From the NCBI GenBank assembly GCA_963709505.1, contig CAVPXC010000002.1:124001-188000 (forward strand): DNA of 64,000 nt, in the 5' to 3' direction. The DNA comes from CAVPXC01 sp963709505 (lineage in GTDB: Bacteria; Chloroflexota; Anaerolineae; JAAEKA01). This document shows, piece after piece, positions 21,041 to 32,889 of this stretch (its first letter is position 1; each line of letters begins with the position of its first letter). Position numbers and translations under genes: made by a program. The notes under the pieces are model-generated. The model was not told the origin of the DNA, made no database searches, and saw only the letters and a list, made by a program, of their open reading frames with translations.

Positions 21041-24000
21041 TTACTGTCGCGCGGACTGCCTCTGCTGTCGCATCAGGCCGGCCGTCAGAGACGCAAGCAC
21101 GGCGAGCGCCACGGGCCATGCTGCAATCTCGTCTCCCATGCTTCCGGCGCTCAATTCTCGCAACCTGACCGCGGTTGGCGCCTGAAAGAACACGCTCACT
21201 GGGCCATGGCGGGTTACAGCGCCTGTGGTGGACACATTTTCCAACCAGTAGTAGTACGTCGTGCCCGGCACGAGGTTATCCTGGTCTATCCACGTATAGA
21301 CGAAACCAGAAGGATTGCCCTGAGACTGCGAGGGGATCAGGGTGTTGTTCAACTGGGTGTCTGGCCCGGTGGGCGAGGCGCCGCGCCATAGGTTGAAGCC
21401 CCGGTTGTTAAGCTCGCTGACCGTCTCCCAAGTTGCCAGAATCGCATTATTTACCTGAGCCGCGCTGAACTCGGCTAGGGTGACAGCCAAAGGCGAGCCC
21501 TGGGCAATGATCCAGTCGGAGAACGCCGTCACGTCATCCGCACAAACCAGGTTGGCGCCGATGTCGGTGCCCATGCCACGGGCAACACAACTCCAGGCGC
21601 TGCCAGTCCAACGGCAGAGGATCAGTTGCGTCTCGGTTGCGCCGGCCGCAGTCACCTCGGCATCGTCATAGTTCAGGCAAAGGTTGGTCCTGTAGCCAGC
21701 CGCATTGTCGTTTGGCGAGACAGAGAAATAGCGGTCCAGTACCTGCGAGCCGCCGCTGAAGCCGGAGTAGGCAGACTTGCGGGCGTGCGCGGTGTTGGGA
21801 TAGCTGCGCAGGGTCAGACTGGTGAGGGCCGGGCTGCCCAGGTTGGTTACATCTATGTAGGCCGATTGAGCCAACAGGTTGGTTTGGCCGGCGCCGGCGA
21901 TGCTCTGCGCGCCACTGAGGGCCGTGAAAAAGGTCGGGCCGTAGAGCCACCGGCTGCGGAAAGTGACTGCGCTGTTCGTCGCGGCGCGGGCCGGCCGGCC
22001 CACGATACGGACGCGCCAGTGGAAGCGCTTTTCAAAGGAGAGCCCGCTCACTTGCTGGGAGAAGGCCAGACCCGCCGTGCCGCCCTCAACCCAGGCCGAC
22101 TGGCCCAGGCCACTGCCGTTGAAGGCGACGCCCTCCTCCTTGACCTCCCATTGCAGTCGCACTTGGCTGCGGCCAGAGGGGGTACGGGCCAAAGCCGCCA
22201 GCCGCATCTGGTTGGGACCGATCGGCTGGCCACCGGGAGCGACAGGTGCGCTGTCGTCGACGCGGCGCTGCTGCGGCTTAACTGCCATCCCGGCGCCGCC
22301 GTTGCCGTAGTATAGGTAAGCCTTGCCGCTGTAGGAATTCATCTGTCGGGCGCCGACGGTGACGTCGGTATAGCCGTCGCCGTTGACATCGCCCGCAGAG
22401 TCCACGGAGGAGCCAAAATCGCTGTTGGTAGCCTCGCCGGTCGCCGTCCATGCGGGAAGCGCATCCAGACCGGAGGCGCTGCCGTGATAGACGTAGGTCT
22501 TGCCGGTCGAGCTGGCACGTGTGGAGGCACCGACGACGACGTCCGCACGACCATCCCCGTTCACATCACCCGCCGAGGCCACCGAGGAGCCGAACTGATC
22601 GCCTGCGCTCTCTCCGGTCGCGGTCCACGATGCGGTCGTGGCTGGGCCGCTGTTGCCACCCGGGTAGAGGTAAGCTTTGCCTGCATCGCCGTTGGCGCCG
22701 ATCAACAGGTCGTCAAAGCCGTCGCCGTTGACATCGCCAGCCGAGGCCACCGAATGGCCAAAGCGGCCTGGCGCCGCTTCACCGTTCTGAGTCCAACCGG
22801 CGGTGGCGCCCAGCCCGGTTGCCGATCCGAAATAGACGCGAGCCCGTCCCATTTGCGCATTGTACCAGGGGGCGCCAATGACCACGTCGTCGTACCCGTC
22901 GGCGTTGACATCGCCGGCCGATGCCACCTGATAGCCGAAGTTGTCGTTGCCGCCCATGGCGGTCCAATTGGGACTCGCGCTCAGGCCATCTTTCGAGCCA
23001 TAAAAAGCCCAGGCCTTGCCGCTCCCTCCGATGGCGTTGAAGCTGCCGACCGCCACGTCCGCATATCCATCGCCGTTCACATCGCCGGCCGACGACACTG
23101 ACCAGCCGAAATACTGGTTGGCCGCTTCGCCGGCTGCGCTCCAGCCCGCGGTTGCGCCGAGGCCGGAGCTGCTTCCATAGAAGACATAGGTCATGCCGGA
23201 GTACGGGGCAGGCCCGGCGCCGCCGTAGGCCCCGACGATCACGTCACCGTAGCCATCCCCGTTGACATCCCCCGCCGCAGCCACGGAGCAGCCGAAGCGG
23301 TCGTTGGCCGTTGCGCCATCTTTGCTCCAGTTAGGGATTGAGCTCAATCCCGTTGGACCGCCTTGGTAGAGCCACGCCTTGCCGAAGTAGTTGCCGTAAT
23401 AGCATGACCCAACGATGACGTCGTCGTAGCCGTCCCCGTTGACATCCCCGGCAGACGCTACGGATTGGCCGAACATGCCGCCTCGTTGATCGGTCCAGCC
23501 AGCCGTTGCGGCTAAGCTCGAAGCCGAACCATGGTACACATAGGCTCGACCTTCCATAAACTGGCCGTTGGAGTATCCATACGCCCCGACGACGACGTCG
23601 GCGTATCCGTCGCCGTTCACGTCCCCCGTCGCGCCGACCCCCATACCAAACAGGGCGCCCACCAAGTTGCTCTCGGCCGTCCAGTTGGCGGTGGAGCTCA
23701 GGCCAGAGGCTGAGCCGTGGTAGACGGTGGCGCGGCCCTCGTCAACCTGGCCGTTGTCGTAGCGGTACGCTCCGACGATGACGTCGGCGTAGCCGTCGCC
23801 GTTCACATCCTCTGCTGTCCCCAACTTCCAGCCAAGGAAAGCACTCGCCTGGTCGCTTTCGGTTGACCAGGTAGCGGTTGTGCTCAAGCCAGCAGCTGAG
23901 CCGTGATAGACATAGGCCCGTCCTTCGTTCGTCTGGCCGTTGCTGAAGTATGGCGCCCCGACAATAATGTCGGCATAGCCGTCGCCGTTCACGTCCCCTG

Positions 24001-25168
24001 CTGTCCCAGCTGCATTGCCGAACTGGGCAAACGTCTGGTCGCTCTCGGCTGTCCAATTGGCGGTCGTGCTTGGGCCCGTGGGCGAGCCGTAGAAGGCGAA
24101 GGCCCGGCCCTCGTTCGTTTGGCCGTTGTCGTAAAGGATCGCCCCGACGATAACATCGGCATAGCCGTCGCCGTTCACGTCACCCGCTGTTCCTACCGCC
24201 TCGCCAAAGAGGCCACCGGACTGGTTGCTCTCCGCCGTCCAAATGGCGGTCTGGCTCAAGCCGGAACCCGAGCCGAGGTAGACAAAGGCAGCGCCTTCGT
24301 CGGTCTCGCCGTGATCGTAATTCCGGGCTCCGACGATAACGTCGGCGTAGCCATCGCCGTTCACGTCGCCCGCCGTTCCTACGGAAACGCCAAACCAGGC
24401 AGAGACCTGGTCGCTTTCGGCTGTCCAGTTGGCGGTTGCGCTCAATCCCGAGGCCGAGCCATAGTAGACGGAGGCACGACCCTCGTCGTTCTGGCCGTTG
24501 TCGTAGTAGTGTGCGCCCACGATGACGTCGGCATAGCCATCGCCGTTCACGTCGCCCGCCGTCCCTACTGACCAGCCGAAGTTGGCGCCCGCCTGGTTGC
24601 TCTCATCTATCCAACCGGCGGTCGTGCTCACGCCGGCGGCCGAACCGTAGTAGACGTATGCCCGTCCTTCGTACGTCTGGCCGTTGCCGTAGTATGGCGC
24701 CCCGACGATGATATCGGCGTAACCGTCGCCATTCACGTCGCCCGCTGGTCCCACCGAGTAACCAAAGGAGGCAAACTCCATGTCGCTCTCGGCTGTCCAG
24801 GCAGGCGTTGTTCCTAACCCCTCAGGTGCGGCGGGAGCAAGACCGGCAGAGGTTATAGCGGTGTGCATGTCATGCGCCCGGTTGGACGCATGATATGCAA
24901 GGGGGAGACCAGGCGGAGTGGTCTGTTCCTGCCAAGTGACCTGGTAATCGCTCCGGCGGATGTCCTCCTGCACGGTCGCCCACCAGTCTTCCTCCAATTC
25001 TGGCGGAAGATTCGGTGGAGCATTAGGCTTATCGACCGGGCCGGGCGTCTGCGCTGCGGCCTGCAGCACAAAGGTGCTGCCCGGAAAGAGGCCGGCTGCC
25101 AGGACGATCAAGAGGCTGGCAGTGGCCAAGGTGAATACGGCTGAGGACGGTCGAGCGTGCGCTTTCAT
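21041..25168 (-). CDS. Giant secreted FG-GAP (integrin-like beta-propeller) repeat protein
   Basis: 1375 residues. The ATG at 25166-25168 is preceded by AGGAGGGCAAT. A signal peptide (residues 1-40, LATASLLIVLAAGLFPG) is followed by about 17 FG-GAP repeats, each with the calcium-loop motif DVNGDGYADVIVGA and a Phe-Gly start such as FGWSVGTAGD. After residue 1000 come a beta-rich region, a fibronectin-like segment (TWETVSELNNRGFNLWRG), and a C-terminal hydrophobic helix with basic tail (VALAVLASLTAGLMRQQRQS) that resembles a surface-sorting anchor. The repeats should fold as beta-propellers on the cell surface, probably in adhesion or cell contact. The codons of the repeats are very similar to each other, so copy number may vary. 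Confidence 0.93.
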   Translation of the reverse strand: MKAHARPSSAVFTLATASLLIVLAAGLFPGSTFVLQAAAQTPGPVDKPNAPPNLPPELEEDWWATVQEDIRRSDYQVTWQEQTTPPGLPLAYHASNRAHDMHTAITSAGLAPAAPEGLGTTPAWTAESDMEFASFGYSVGPAGDVNGDGYADIIVGAPYYGNGQTYEGRAYVYYGSAAGVSTTAGWIDESNQAGANFGWSVGTAGDVNGDGYADVIVGAHYYDNGQNDEGRASVYYGSASGLSATANWTAESDQVSAWFGVSVGTAGDVNGDGYADVIVGARNYDHGETDEGAAFVYLGSGSGLSQTAIWTAESNQSGGLFGEAVGTAGDVNGDGYADVIVGAILYDNGQTNEGRAFAFYGSPTGPSTTANWTAESDQTFAQFGNAAGTAGDVNGDGYADIIVGAPYFSNGQTNEGRAYVYHGSAAGLSTTATWSTESDQASAFLGWKLGTAEDVNGDGYADVIVGAYRYDNGQVDEGRATVYHGSASGLSSTANWTAESNLVGALFGMGVGATGDVNGDGYADVVVGAYGYSNGQFMEGRAYVYHGSASSLAATAGWTDQRGGMFGQSVASAGDVNGDGYDDVIVGSCYYGNYFGKAWLYQGGPTGLSSIPNWSKDGATANDRFGCSVAAAGDVNGDGYGDVIVGAYGGAGPAPYSGMTYVFYGSSSGLGATAGWSAAGEAANQYFGWSVSSAGDVNGDGYADVAVGSFNAIGGSGKAWAFYGSKDGLSASPNWTAMGGNDNFGYQVASAGDVNADGYDDVVIGAPWYNAQMGRARVYFGSATGLGATAGWTQNGEAAPGRFGHSVASAGDVNGDGFDDLLIGANGDAGKAYLYPGGNSGPATTASWTATGESAGDQFGSSVASAGDVNGDGRADVVVGASTRASSTGKTYVYHGSASGLDALPAWTATGEATNSDFGSSVDSAGDVNGDGYTDVTVGARQMNSYSGKAYLYYGNGGAGMAVKPQQRRVDDSAPVAPGGQPIGPNQMRLAALARTPSGRSQVRLQWEVKEEGVAFNGSGLGQSAWVEGGTAGLAFSQQVSGLSFEKRFHWRVRIVGRPARAATNSAVTFRSRWLYGPTFFTALSGAQSIAGAGQTNLLAQSAYIDVTNLGSPALTSLTLRSYPNTAHARKSAYSGFSGGSQVLDRYFSVSPNDNAAGYRTNLCLNYDDAEVTAAGATETQLILCRWTGSAWSCVARGMGTDIGANLVCADDVTAFSDWIIAQGSPLAVTLAEFSAAQVNNAILATWETVSELNNRGFNLWRGASPTGPDTQLNNTLIPSQSQGNPSGFVYTWIDQDNLVPGTTYYYWLENVSTTGAVTRHGPVSVFFQAPTAVRLRELSAGSMGDEIAAWPVALAVLASLTAGLMRQQRQSARQ

Positions 25169-25239
25169 ATTGCCCTCCTTTGGGAATACTCCGCTTAGCT
25201 CGCTGAACCCTAACGGTTTGTCGTATGACTCTTAGACAT

Positions 25240-25268
25240 ATTATACACCTCCGGCAACAAGTTTTCAA
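25240..25268 (-). promoter_or_regulatory. Promoter of the FG-GAP gene
   Basis: Minus strand TTGAAA (25263-25268), 17-base spacer, TATAAT (25240-25245). Located about 70 bases upstream of the start codon. Confidence 0.75.
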
Positions 25269-25285
25269 GCGACTTGCCAGCCGCC

Positions 25286-25364
25286 GGGTGTATTTCAAGT
25301 TGGGGGCAGACCCTTCGGGTTTTCCGCAAACCCGAAGGGTCTGCCCCCAACTTGAAATACACCC
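25286..25364. repeat. 37-bp-stem perfect hairpin between divergent genes
   Basis: The arm 25286-25322 (contains GGGGGCAGACCCTTCGGG) is exactly inverted at 25328-25364 around the short loop TCCGC. It lies between the FG-GAP promoter and the alaS promoter, so it cannot simply be a terminator for either. Its loop matches the TTCCGC loop of the hairpins next to mutS. Confidence 0.9.
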
Positions 25365-25379
25365 CAGCCGCCAGCCGCT

Positions 25380-25408
25380 TTGACATTTGCCGCTTCCTGG
25401 CATAGAAT
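25380..25408 (+). promoter_or_regulatory. Promoter of alaS
   Basis: TTGACA (25380-25385), 17-base spacer, TAGAAT (25403-25408). The same -35/-10 pair with identical spacing occurs before the EF-G-like gene at 47257-47285. Confidence 0.8.
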
Positions 25409-25415
25409 GATAGCG

Positions 25416-25463
25416 CTGCCCAAGTGGGCAGTTTGTGTTTCACCTTGCCGCAAGGGCAGGGTG
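25416..25463 (+). promoter_or_regulatory. Two hairpins in the alaS leader
   Basis: CTGCCC-AAGT-GGGCAG (25416-25431) and CACCTTGCC-GCAAG-GGCAGGGTG (25441-25463). They lie in the roughly 83-nt leader between the promoter and the ATG at 25498. No T-box core was seen. Structural or regulatory role unknown. Confidence 0.5.
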
Positions 25464-25497
25464 ATCTTGTGTTATAGCCACGGAGTTGTGATCAGGT

Positions 25498-28221
<2,724 letters not shown>

Positions 28222-28240
28222 TCGGAAAATCGATGTAGGC

Positions 28241-30034
28241 ATGACAGATAAGCAACCGGCGATACCGGAGTGGCCCAAGCCTGAGACGGCCGAGCCCACT
28301 CCGGCTCAGGTAATTGACATAAGTTCCTCGGTGGTTCCTGCGGAGGGCGACGACTCCCGTCCGGCGAGCCTTCTCGATGTGCCGGCTTCCATCTCAGCCG
28401 CCAGTTTGCGTCAGGCGTTGCGCCAGTTCGACCGCGGCCGGGTGATCGTGGTGGTGTCTCGAAACAGCCGGCGGCAGCCCGCCGAGCCAGCCGCGTCGCG
28501 CGCCTGGGCCGAGCAGCAACGCGCGGGACTTTCCTCGCCGGAGGGCGGCCTGGTCTTAGCCCAATCGCTGCGCCGCCAGGCCGATACGCAAGGGATCGAT
28601 GTGGCGCTGGTGACCCGAGATGGCAAGCTGCGCCAGCAAGCCGAGGAGGCGGGCATTCCGGTCTTCGGTTCAATCGCTGGCGCGCGGGAAAGCGAATGGG
28701 TCCTGACTCCCTCGCGGCTCGACTATCGCCCGCCAAGCCCGATGCGCGATCCGCACAAATCGGTCAGCGAAAAACGCCGAAGCTTACTAGCCGCCCGCTT
28801 CCGCCGCGTCAGATTAACGCAGGGCGATCGCAAGCCGATGCCTGCCCTGCTTGAGACGCTCGTGTTGCTCGGCTTTCTGGTGCTGTGTATACTGACCGTG
28901 GCGTCAGTCCTGGCTTTTCTCGTTCCGGCCGCGACGGTCCGGCTGGTCCCCGCCCAGGAGCCACTGGCCGAAACAATCACGGTCACGGCACGGTCGGACG
29001 CCGAGGCGGCTGACTACGCCGACAAAGTGATCCCTGCGCGGCGTATTGGTCAGAAGATCGAGGTTGAAGGCACGATCCAGAGTACCGGCAGCGAGGCCGC
29101 GCCTGATCAGGCAGCCCAAGGTTCGGTGGTGTTTACCAACCGGCGGCCGGAGCCGCAGGATATTCCGCCCGGCACCGTAGTCGCCACGTCTACCGGGACC
29201 AACGTTCGTTTTGAGACGATGACACCCGCTTCGTTGCCTGGTGCAATCGGGGCGCAGGTGACCGTGCCGATCAGGGCGGTGGAGCCGGGGCCGCAAGGCA
29301 ACGCGCGCGCTTTCACCATTAGCACCATCGAGGGGTCGCTGGGTGTAACTGTCAATGTGACCAACCCTGATTCGACCTATGGTGGCACTGTCAAACAGGT
29401 GCCTACAGTGAAGCAGGGTGACAAGGACCGCCTGCGCGCGCAGTTGGAGCAGCAGGCTAAGCAGAAGGCCTATGCGGCCCTGGGCGAACTCTTGGACGAT
29501 GGCGAGTTCGTCCCGCCAGAGACGATCGGGACCCTGGTCAGCGACGAGACCTACGATCGCTTTACCGACGAGGCTGCCGGCGAGGTGACGTTGCGCCTAC
29601 GCCTGCTGGCGACCGCTTTGGCGGTTGGCGGCAAAGATGCCGACGAGATGGCCCTGCGCTCGCTGGGCGAGAAGATCCCGCGCCGCGGCCGGATGCAGGC
29701 AGACTCGGTCAACTACACCCGCGGCCCGGCCACTGTGACCGAAGATGGCGATGTGGTCCTAATCACCTTCGACGACACGGCCAGCAGCGTCGTCGTGCTC
29801 GACATCGACCCGGCCGCGGTGCGCGGGTCAATCCGCGGGCAGCGGCCGGACGAAGCAGTCGCCTCTCTGGAAAAAGCCTGGCGCTTGCAGGTACCGCCGG
29901 AGCTGACCCTCGGCCCCGACTGGTTGCAGCCGATTCTGCGCAAGCTGGATTTCGATTGGCTGCCCTTGCAGGTGGCCGATCGCGTTCCTTGGCTGCCTTT
30001 TCGAACGACAGTGCAGGTTCAGTTTGAGGGTTGA
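28241..30034 (+). CDS. Baseplate-J/gp47-like membrane protein
   Basis: 597 residues. The first 200 form a cytoplasmic region rich in Arg and Pro with a nuclease-like or Rossmann-like stretch (GRVIVVVSRNSRR, DVALVTRDGKLRQQAEEAGIPVFG). One transmembrane helix follows (VLLGFLVLCILTVASVLAFL, about 208-230), then an extracytoplasmic baseplate-J-like beta domain (IEVEGTIQSTGSEAAP, NRRPEPQDIPPGTVV, VPIRAVEPGPQGNAR). It lies 19 bases after alaS. Proteins of this architecture recur beside ruvX in Chloroflexota. Role unknown, possibly an envelope-anchored assembly or secretion component. Confidence 0.75.
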   Translation: MTDKQPAIPEWPKPETAEPTPAQVIDISSSVVPAEGDDSRPASLLDVPASISAASLRQALRQFDRGRVIVVVSRNSRRQPAEPAASRAWAEQQRAGLSSPEGGLVLAQSLRRQADTQGIDVALVTRDGKLRQQAEEAGIPVFGSIAGARESEWVLTPSRLDYRPPSPMRDPHKSVSEKRRSLLAARFRRVRLTQGDRKPMPALLETLVLLGFLVLCILTVASVLAFLVPAATVRLVPAQEPLAETITVTARSDAEAADYADKVIPARRIGQKIEVEGTIQSTGSEAAPDQAAQGSVVFTNRRPEPQDIPPGTVVATSTGTNVRFETMTPASLPGAIGAQVTVPIRAVEPGPQGNARAFTISTIEGSLGVTVNVTNPDSTYGGTVKQVPTVKQGDKDRLRAQLEQQAKQKAYAALGELLDDGEFVPPETIGTLVSDETYDRFTDEAAGEVTLRLRLLATALAVGGKDADEMALRSLGEKIPRRGRMQADSVNYTRGPATVTEDGDVVLITFDDTASSVVVLDIDPAAVRGSIRGQRPDEAVASLEKAWRLQVPPELTLGPDWLQPILRKLDFDWLPLQVADRVPWLPFRTTVQVQFEG

Positions 30035-30070
30035 AGGAGGAATATCGTTCATCGTTCCGAAATAGCACTC

Positions 30071-30503
30071 ATGTCCCCACTTCCAAGTCATGGTCGTCTC
30101 ATCGCTCTTGACGTTGGTGAGAAGCGAGTGGGCGTGGCAGTATGCGACGAAACTCAGAACTCTGGCCAGTCCGATGACGGTGCTGGCGCGGCGATCGTTG
30201 GATGAAGATGTCGAGCGGCTCGGGCGGCTGGCGGCTGAGCAGCGGGCGACAGGCCTCGTGATTGGTCATCCGCTGAACGCCGATGGCACTGCCGGGTCGC
30301 AGGCCCGCCAAGCCGCCCGCTACGGTCATCGACTGGCCAATGCCCTGGGCCTGCCCGTGGTGCTGTGGGATGAACATGGCTCCAGCCAGGAGGCCGCCCA
30401 ACGGCTGGCCCATGCATCGAAGTCCCGTCGCCGCGCGCCGCTGGATGCTGAAGCGGCCGCTGTGATTTTGCAGGACTATCTCGATCGACCTAGTACCCTG
30501 TAA
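30071..30503 (+). CDS. ruvX: RuvX/YqgF Holliday-junction-resolvase-like protein (one frameshift)
   Basis: The start ATG at 30071 gives MSPLPSHGRLIALDVGEKRV, with the RNase-H-like first strand and catalytic Asp (ALDVG). Near 30152 the frame changes and continues with TLASPMTVLARRS, GLVIGHPLNADGT and the C-terminal LWDEHGSSQEA and DAEAAAVILQDYL. In total about 144 residues, normal for YqgF proteins, which take part in rRNA processing or recombination. The last four codons and the stop (30501-30503) lie inside the left terminal repeat of a small palindromic element, so the natural C-terminus may have been replaced. Confidence 0.85.
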
Positions 30504-30580
30504 ACCAAGTTTCTGCGTGGTATCACCCTGAGGCTCGGCGAAGGGTGCCACCGCGCAAGGATTAATTCTACAGAGTACTA
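30491..30580. repeat. 90-bp MITE-like element at the end of ruvX
   Basis: TAGTACCCTGTA at 30491 is inverted as TACAGAGTACTA ending at 30580 (one mismatch). The interior carries GAGGCTCGGCGAAGG, also present in the larger relative at 39752-39920. It supplies the ruvX stop codon. Confidence 0.75.
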
Positions 30581-30603
30581 GGTGACCTCTTGGTGAATTT
30601 GAG

Positions 30604-30684
30604 TATCATAGCAAATACAGCAACGAATGGCGGAAACCGAAGGACGTCCTCTTTCCGGCATTCGTTGTCTCATTCGCTGTGATA
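30604..30684. repeat. Imperfect 81-bp palindrome upstream of mltG
   Basis: TATCATAGC...CAACGAATGGCGGAAA faces TTTCCGGCATTCGTTG...GCTGTGATA. The arms share the sequence GGCATTCGTTGTC with the palindromes at 58454-58588, identifying a dispersed family. Confidence 0.8.
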
Positions 30685-30709
30685 TGAAACGAACGTCAAG
30701 AACACGACC

Positions 30710-32080
30710 ATGGCCAATCCCTCCAATTCTCTTCCACCCAACTCCATCAAGCACCGCACAGTGGGCGATATACCCGCGCCTCGGGCGTTGCCGCGCCGCG
30801 TCCGGCGGCCGCTTTTCCCGGGAGAGAAGCCGCCGCCAGCCGGCCGGCCAGTTGTAGCCTGGTATCTCCGGCTGCTTGACCCGCGCATCTATCTGCGCCT
30901 GGGGATCACTGTGGTGGTGCTGGGGGCGGTGGCAGGGATGTTGTTGATCAGCCGGCAGCATTTGCAGCAGCAGCTGGCCGCGCAACCCGTGTTGGTCGAG
31001 GGTCTGGTCCGGCCGGGACAGGCGGCGGGCGAGGCGTTGAGCCTGGACAACCTCGAGGACTCTCTGATTGGGCTTTACCTGCGGGTGCAACAACCGGCGC
31101 TGGCAGCATCGGCCGGCGATAACGACCAGGTTGTGCCGTTCACGATCAGATTCGGGCGAGACCGCCACGGGCGTTGCCGAGCGTCTACAGGGGATGGGTC
31201 TGATTAACGATGCCGGTCTGTTCCGTCTGTACATGCGCTACAATGGGATCGACCAGCAGCTAGAGGCGGGCGACTTCGAGTTGGCCTACAGCATGACCAT
31301 GCCGGAGATCGCGCAGGCGCTGCAGCAAGCACTGGTGCGCCAGGTGACCGTCACAATCCCGGAGGGCTGGCGGGCCGAGCAGGTGGCCGAGTTACTCGAA
31401 CAGCAGGGAATCATGGAGGCGGACAGCTTCATGGCTTCGGTGCGCGCCGGTGACCCGGTGGCGCTTGGGCTGGGCCAATACAACTTCCTGAACGACCGGC
31501 CCTCGCGCGCCAGTCTGGAGGGCTACCTCTTCCCCGACACCTATCGCGTTCCTGCCAAGGCCGAACCGGCAGATATCTTGGGTGCGATGTTGAATAACTT
31601 CGAGGAAAAGACACCAGCGGACCTCAGCGCGGCCGCGGCCCAATCGGGTTTCAGCCTGTGGCAGGCCGTCACGTTGGCCTCGATCGTCGAGCGCGAAGCC
31701 GTGCAGGCCGACGAGCGGCCGCTGATTGCCAGCGTCTATCGCAACCGGCTCACGGGCGCGTGCGACGCGGACGTCGGCGGGCCTACTTGCAGGCGGATCC
31801 GACCGTGCAGTACGCGCGCGGCCGGCCCGGTGACTGGTGGTGGAAGCCGACCTCGATCGAGGAATACCAGTTCGTTCAGGACCCGTACAACACCTATTTG
31901 AACCCTGGCCTTCCCCCTGGTCCGATCGCCAGCCCTGGTATTTCGTCGCTCGAGGCAGCGGTGCGTCCAGCCGAGACACAGTACTGTTTCTTTGTCGCCA
32001 CGGGCGAGGACGGCCGTCACGTCTTCGCCAGGACTCTGGCCGAGCACGAGGTGAACGTCGCCGCATATGGCGGTGGATAG
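30710..32080 (+). CDS. mltG: Endolytic murein transglycosylase MltG (two frameshifts)
   Basis: About 455 residues over three frame segments joined near 31150 and near 31783. A cytoplasmic basic N-terminus is followed by one membrane helix (YLRLGITVVVLGAVAGMLLI) and the periplasmic or extracellular YceG domain: TATGVAERLQGMGLI, IPEGWRAEQVAELLEQQG, LEGYLFPDTYRVP, and the catalytic Glu in LASIVEREAV. After the second shift come LQADPTVQYARG, NTYLNPGLPPGPIASPG and GRHVFARTLAEHEVNV. It cleaves nascent glycan strands and sets their length. Every conserved block is present, so the shifts look like sequence errors. Confidence 0.9.
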
Positions 32081-32193
32081 TAGATCGGCTCGTGCCTGCC
32101 GGTTTCGCGAAAAGACGGGCCAAATGTAAGCTTTTTTAAGCTCCATTTCGGCGATTCTGTGGTAACGTATATCAGTAATGAAACTACGTTCGC

Positions 32194-32838
32194 TTGCTGC
32201 CACGCCAGAGCTTTCGGCCGAGGTCCTCGATCTTTCTCCAAAAACGCCCCTCGTGGCGAGTGGCATACTGGTTAGCTGCGCTGGCTGTGGCCATGCTGGC
32301 CGTGGCCTGCTCCGGCAGCACCCAGCCAATTGTCAAGCTGGGGGTGATCGCTCCTTTTGAGGAATTGTACCGGGAGGATGGCTATGCCACGTTGCACGCC
32401 GTGAAGCTGGCCATCGGTGAACGCAATGCGGCCGGCGGCGTGGCTGGACGCCAGATTGCGTTGGTGGCGCTGAACGACAACGGCCGGCCCGACGAGGCGT
32501 CAACTCAAGCCGCCAATCTCGGCGTCGATCGTGATGTCCTGGGCGTCGTTGGCCCGCTGTATGAAGCAACTAGTGCAGCGGCTAGGCCGATCCTGGCAGC
32601 CAACGGACTGCCGTGGCTGTCGCTTTCGGACCAACAGCCGGTCGGCTTGGTTCCGCCCGCCGATTTCGTGTCCGCCTATCACTCATTAGCTGGGGTCGAT
32701 CCAACGCCCCAGGCGATGTACGCCTACGTCGCTGCCAACCGGCTATTGGACGCCATCGAGCAGGCTGGCCGCTCCGGACCTCTCACCCGAGAGACCGTGC
32801 TCATAGCACTGACCGAGATGGAGCGACCGGATTCCTAG
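32194..32838 (+). CDS. Branched-chain-amino-acid-type substrate-binding lipoprotein, internally deleted
   Basis: 214 residues. A lipoprotein signal (WLAALAVAMLAVACSG, lipobox Cys) is followed by a Peripla_BP_6 N-terminal lobe (VKLGVIAPFEELYREDGYAT, AIGERNAAGGVAGRQIALV, VLGVVGPLYEATSAAA). After GLPWLSLSDQQPVG the sequence jumps in frame to FVSAYHSLAGVDPTPQAMYAYVA, which belongs near the family's C-terminus. About 150-200 residues, most of the second lobe, are missing compared with the usual 380-400. Ligand binding as in full-length relatives is unlikely. No permease genes are nearby. The start codon is uncertain within about 30 codons. Confidence 0.75.
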   Translation: MLPRQSFRPRSSIFLQKRPSWRVAYWLAALAVAMLAVACSGSTQPIVKLGVIAPFEELYREDGYATLHAVKLAIGERNAAGGVAGRQIALVALNDNGRPDEASTQAANLGVDRDVLGVVGPLYEATSAAARPILAANGLPWLSLSDQQPVGLVPPADFVSAYHSLAGVDPTPQAMYAYVAANRLLDAIEQAGRSGPLTRETVLIALTEMERPDS

Positions 32839-32889
32839 CCCTGCTCGGTCTCGCAACCCGACCGCGCTATGCTCGCAAGGAGCTTCTCT

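Noticed and set aside
30578..31234. Minus-strand open frame over mltG
   Set aside because: Shadow of the mltG N-terminus and the adjoining palindrome; no family features.
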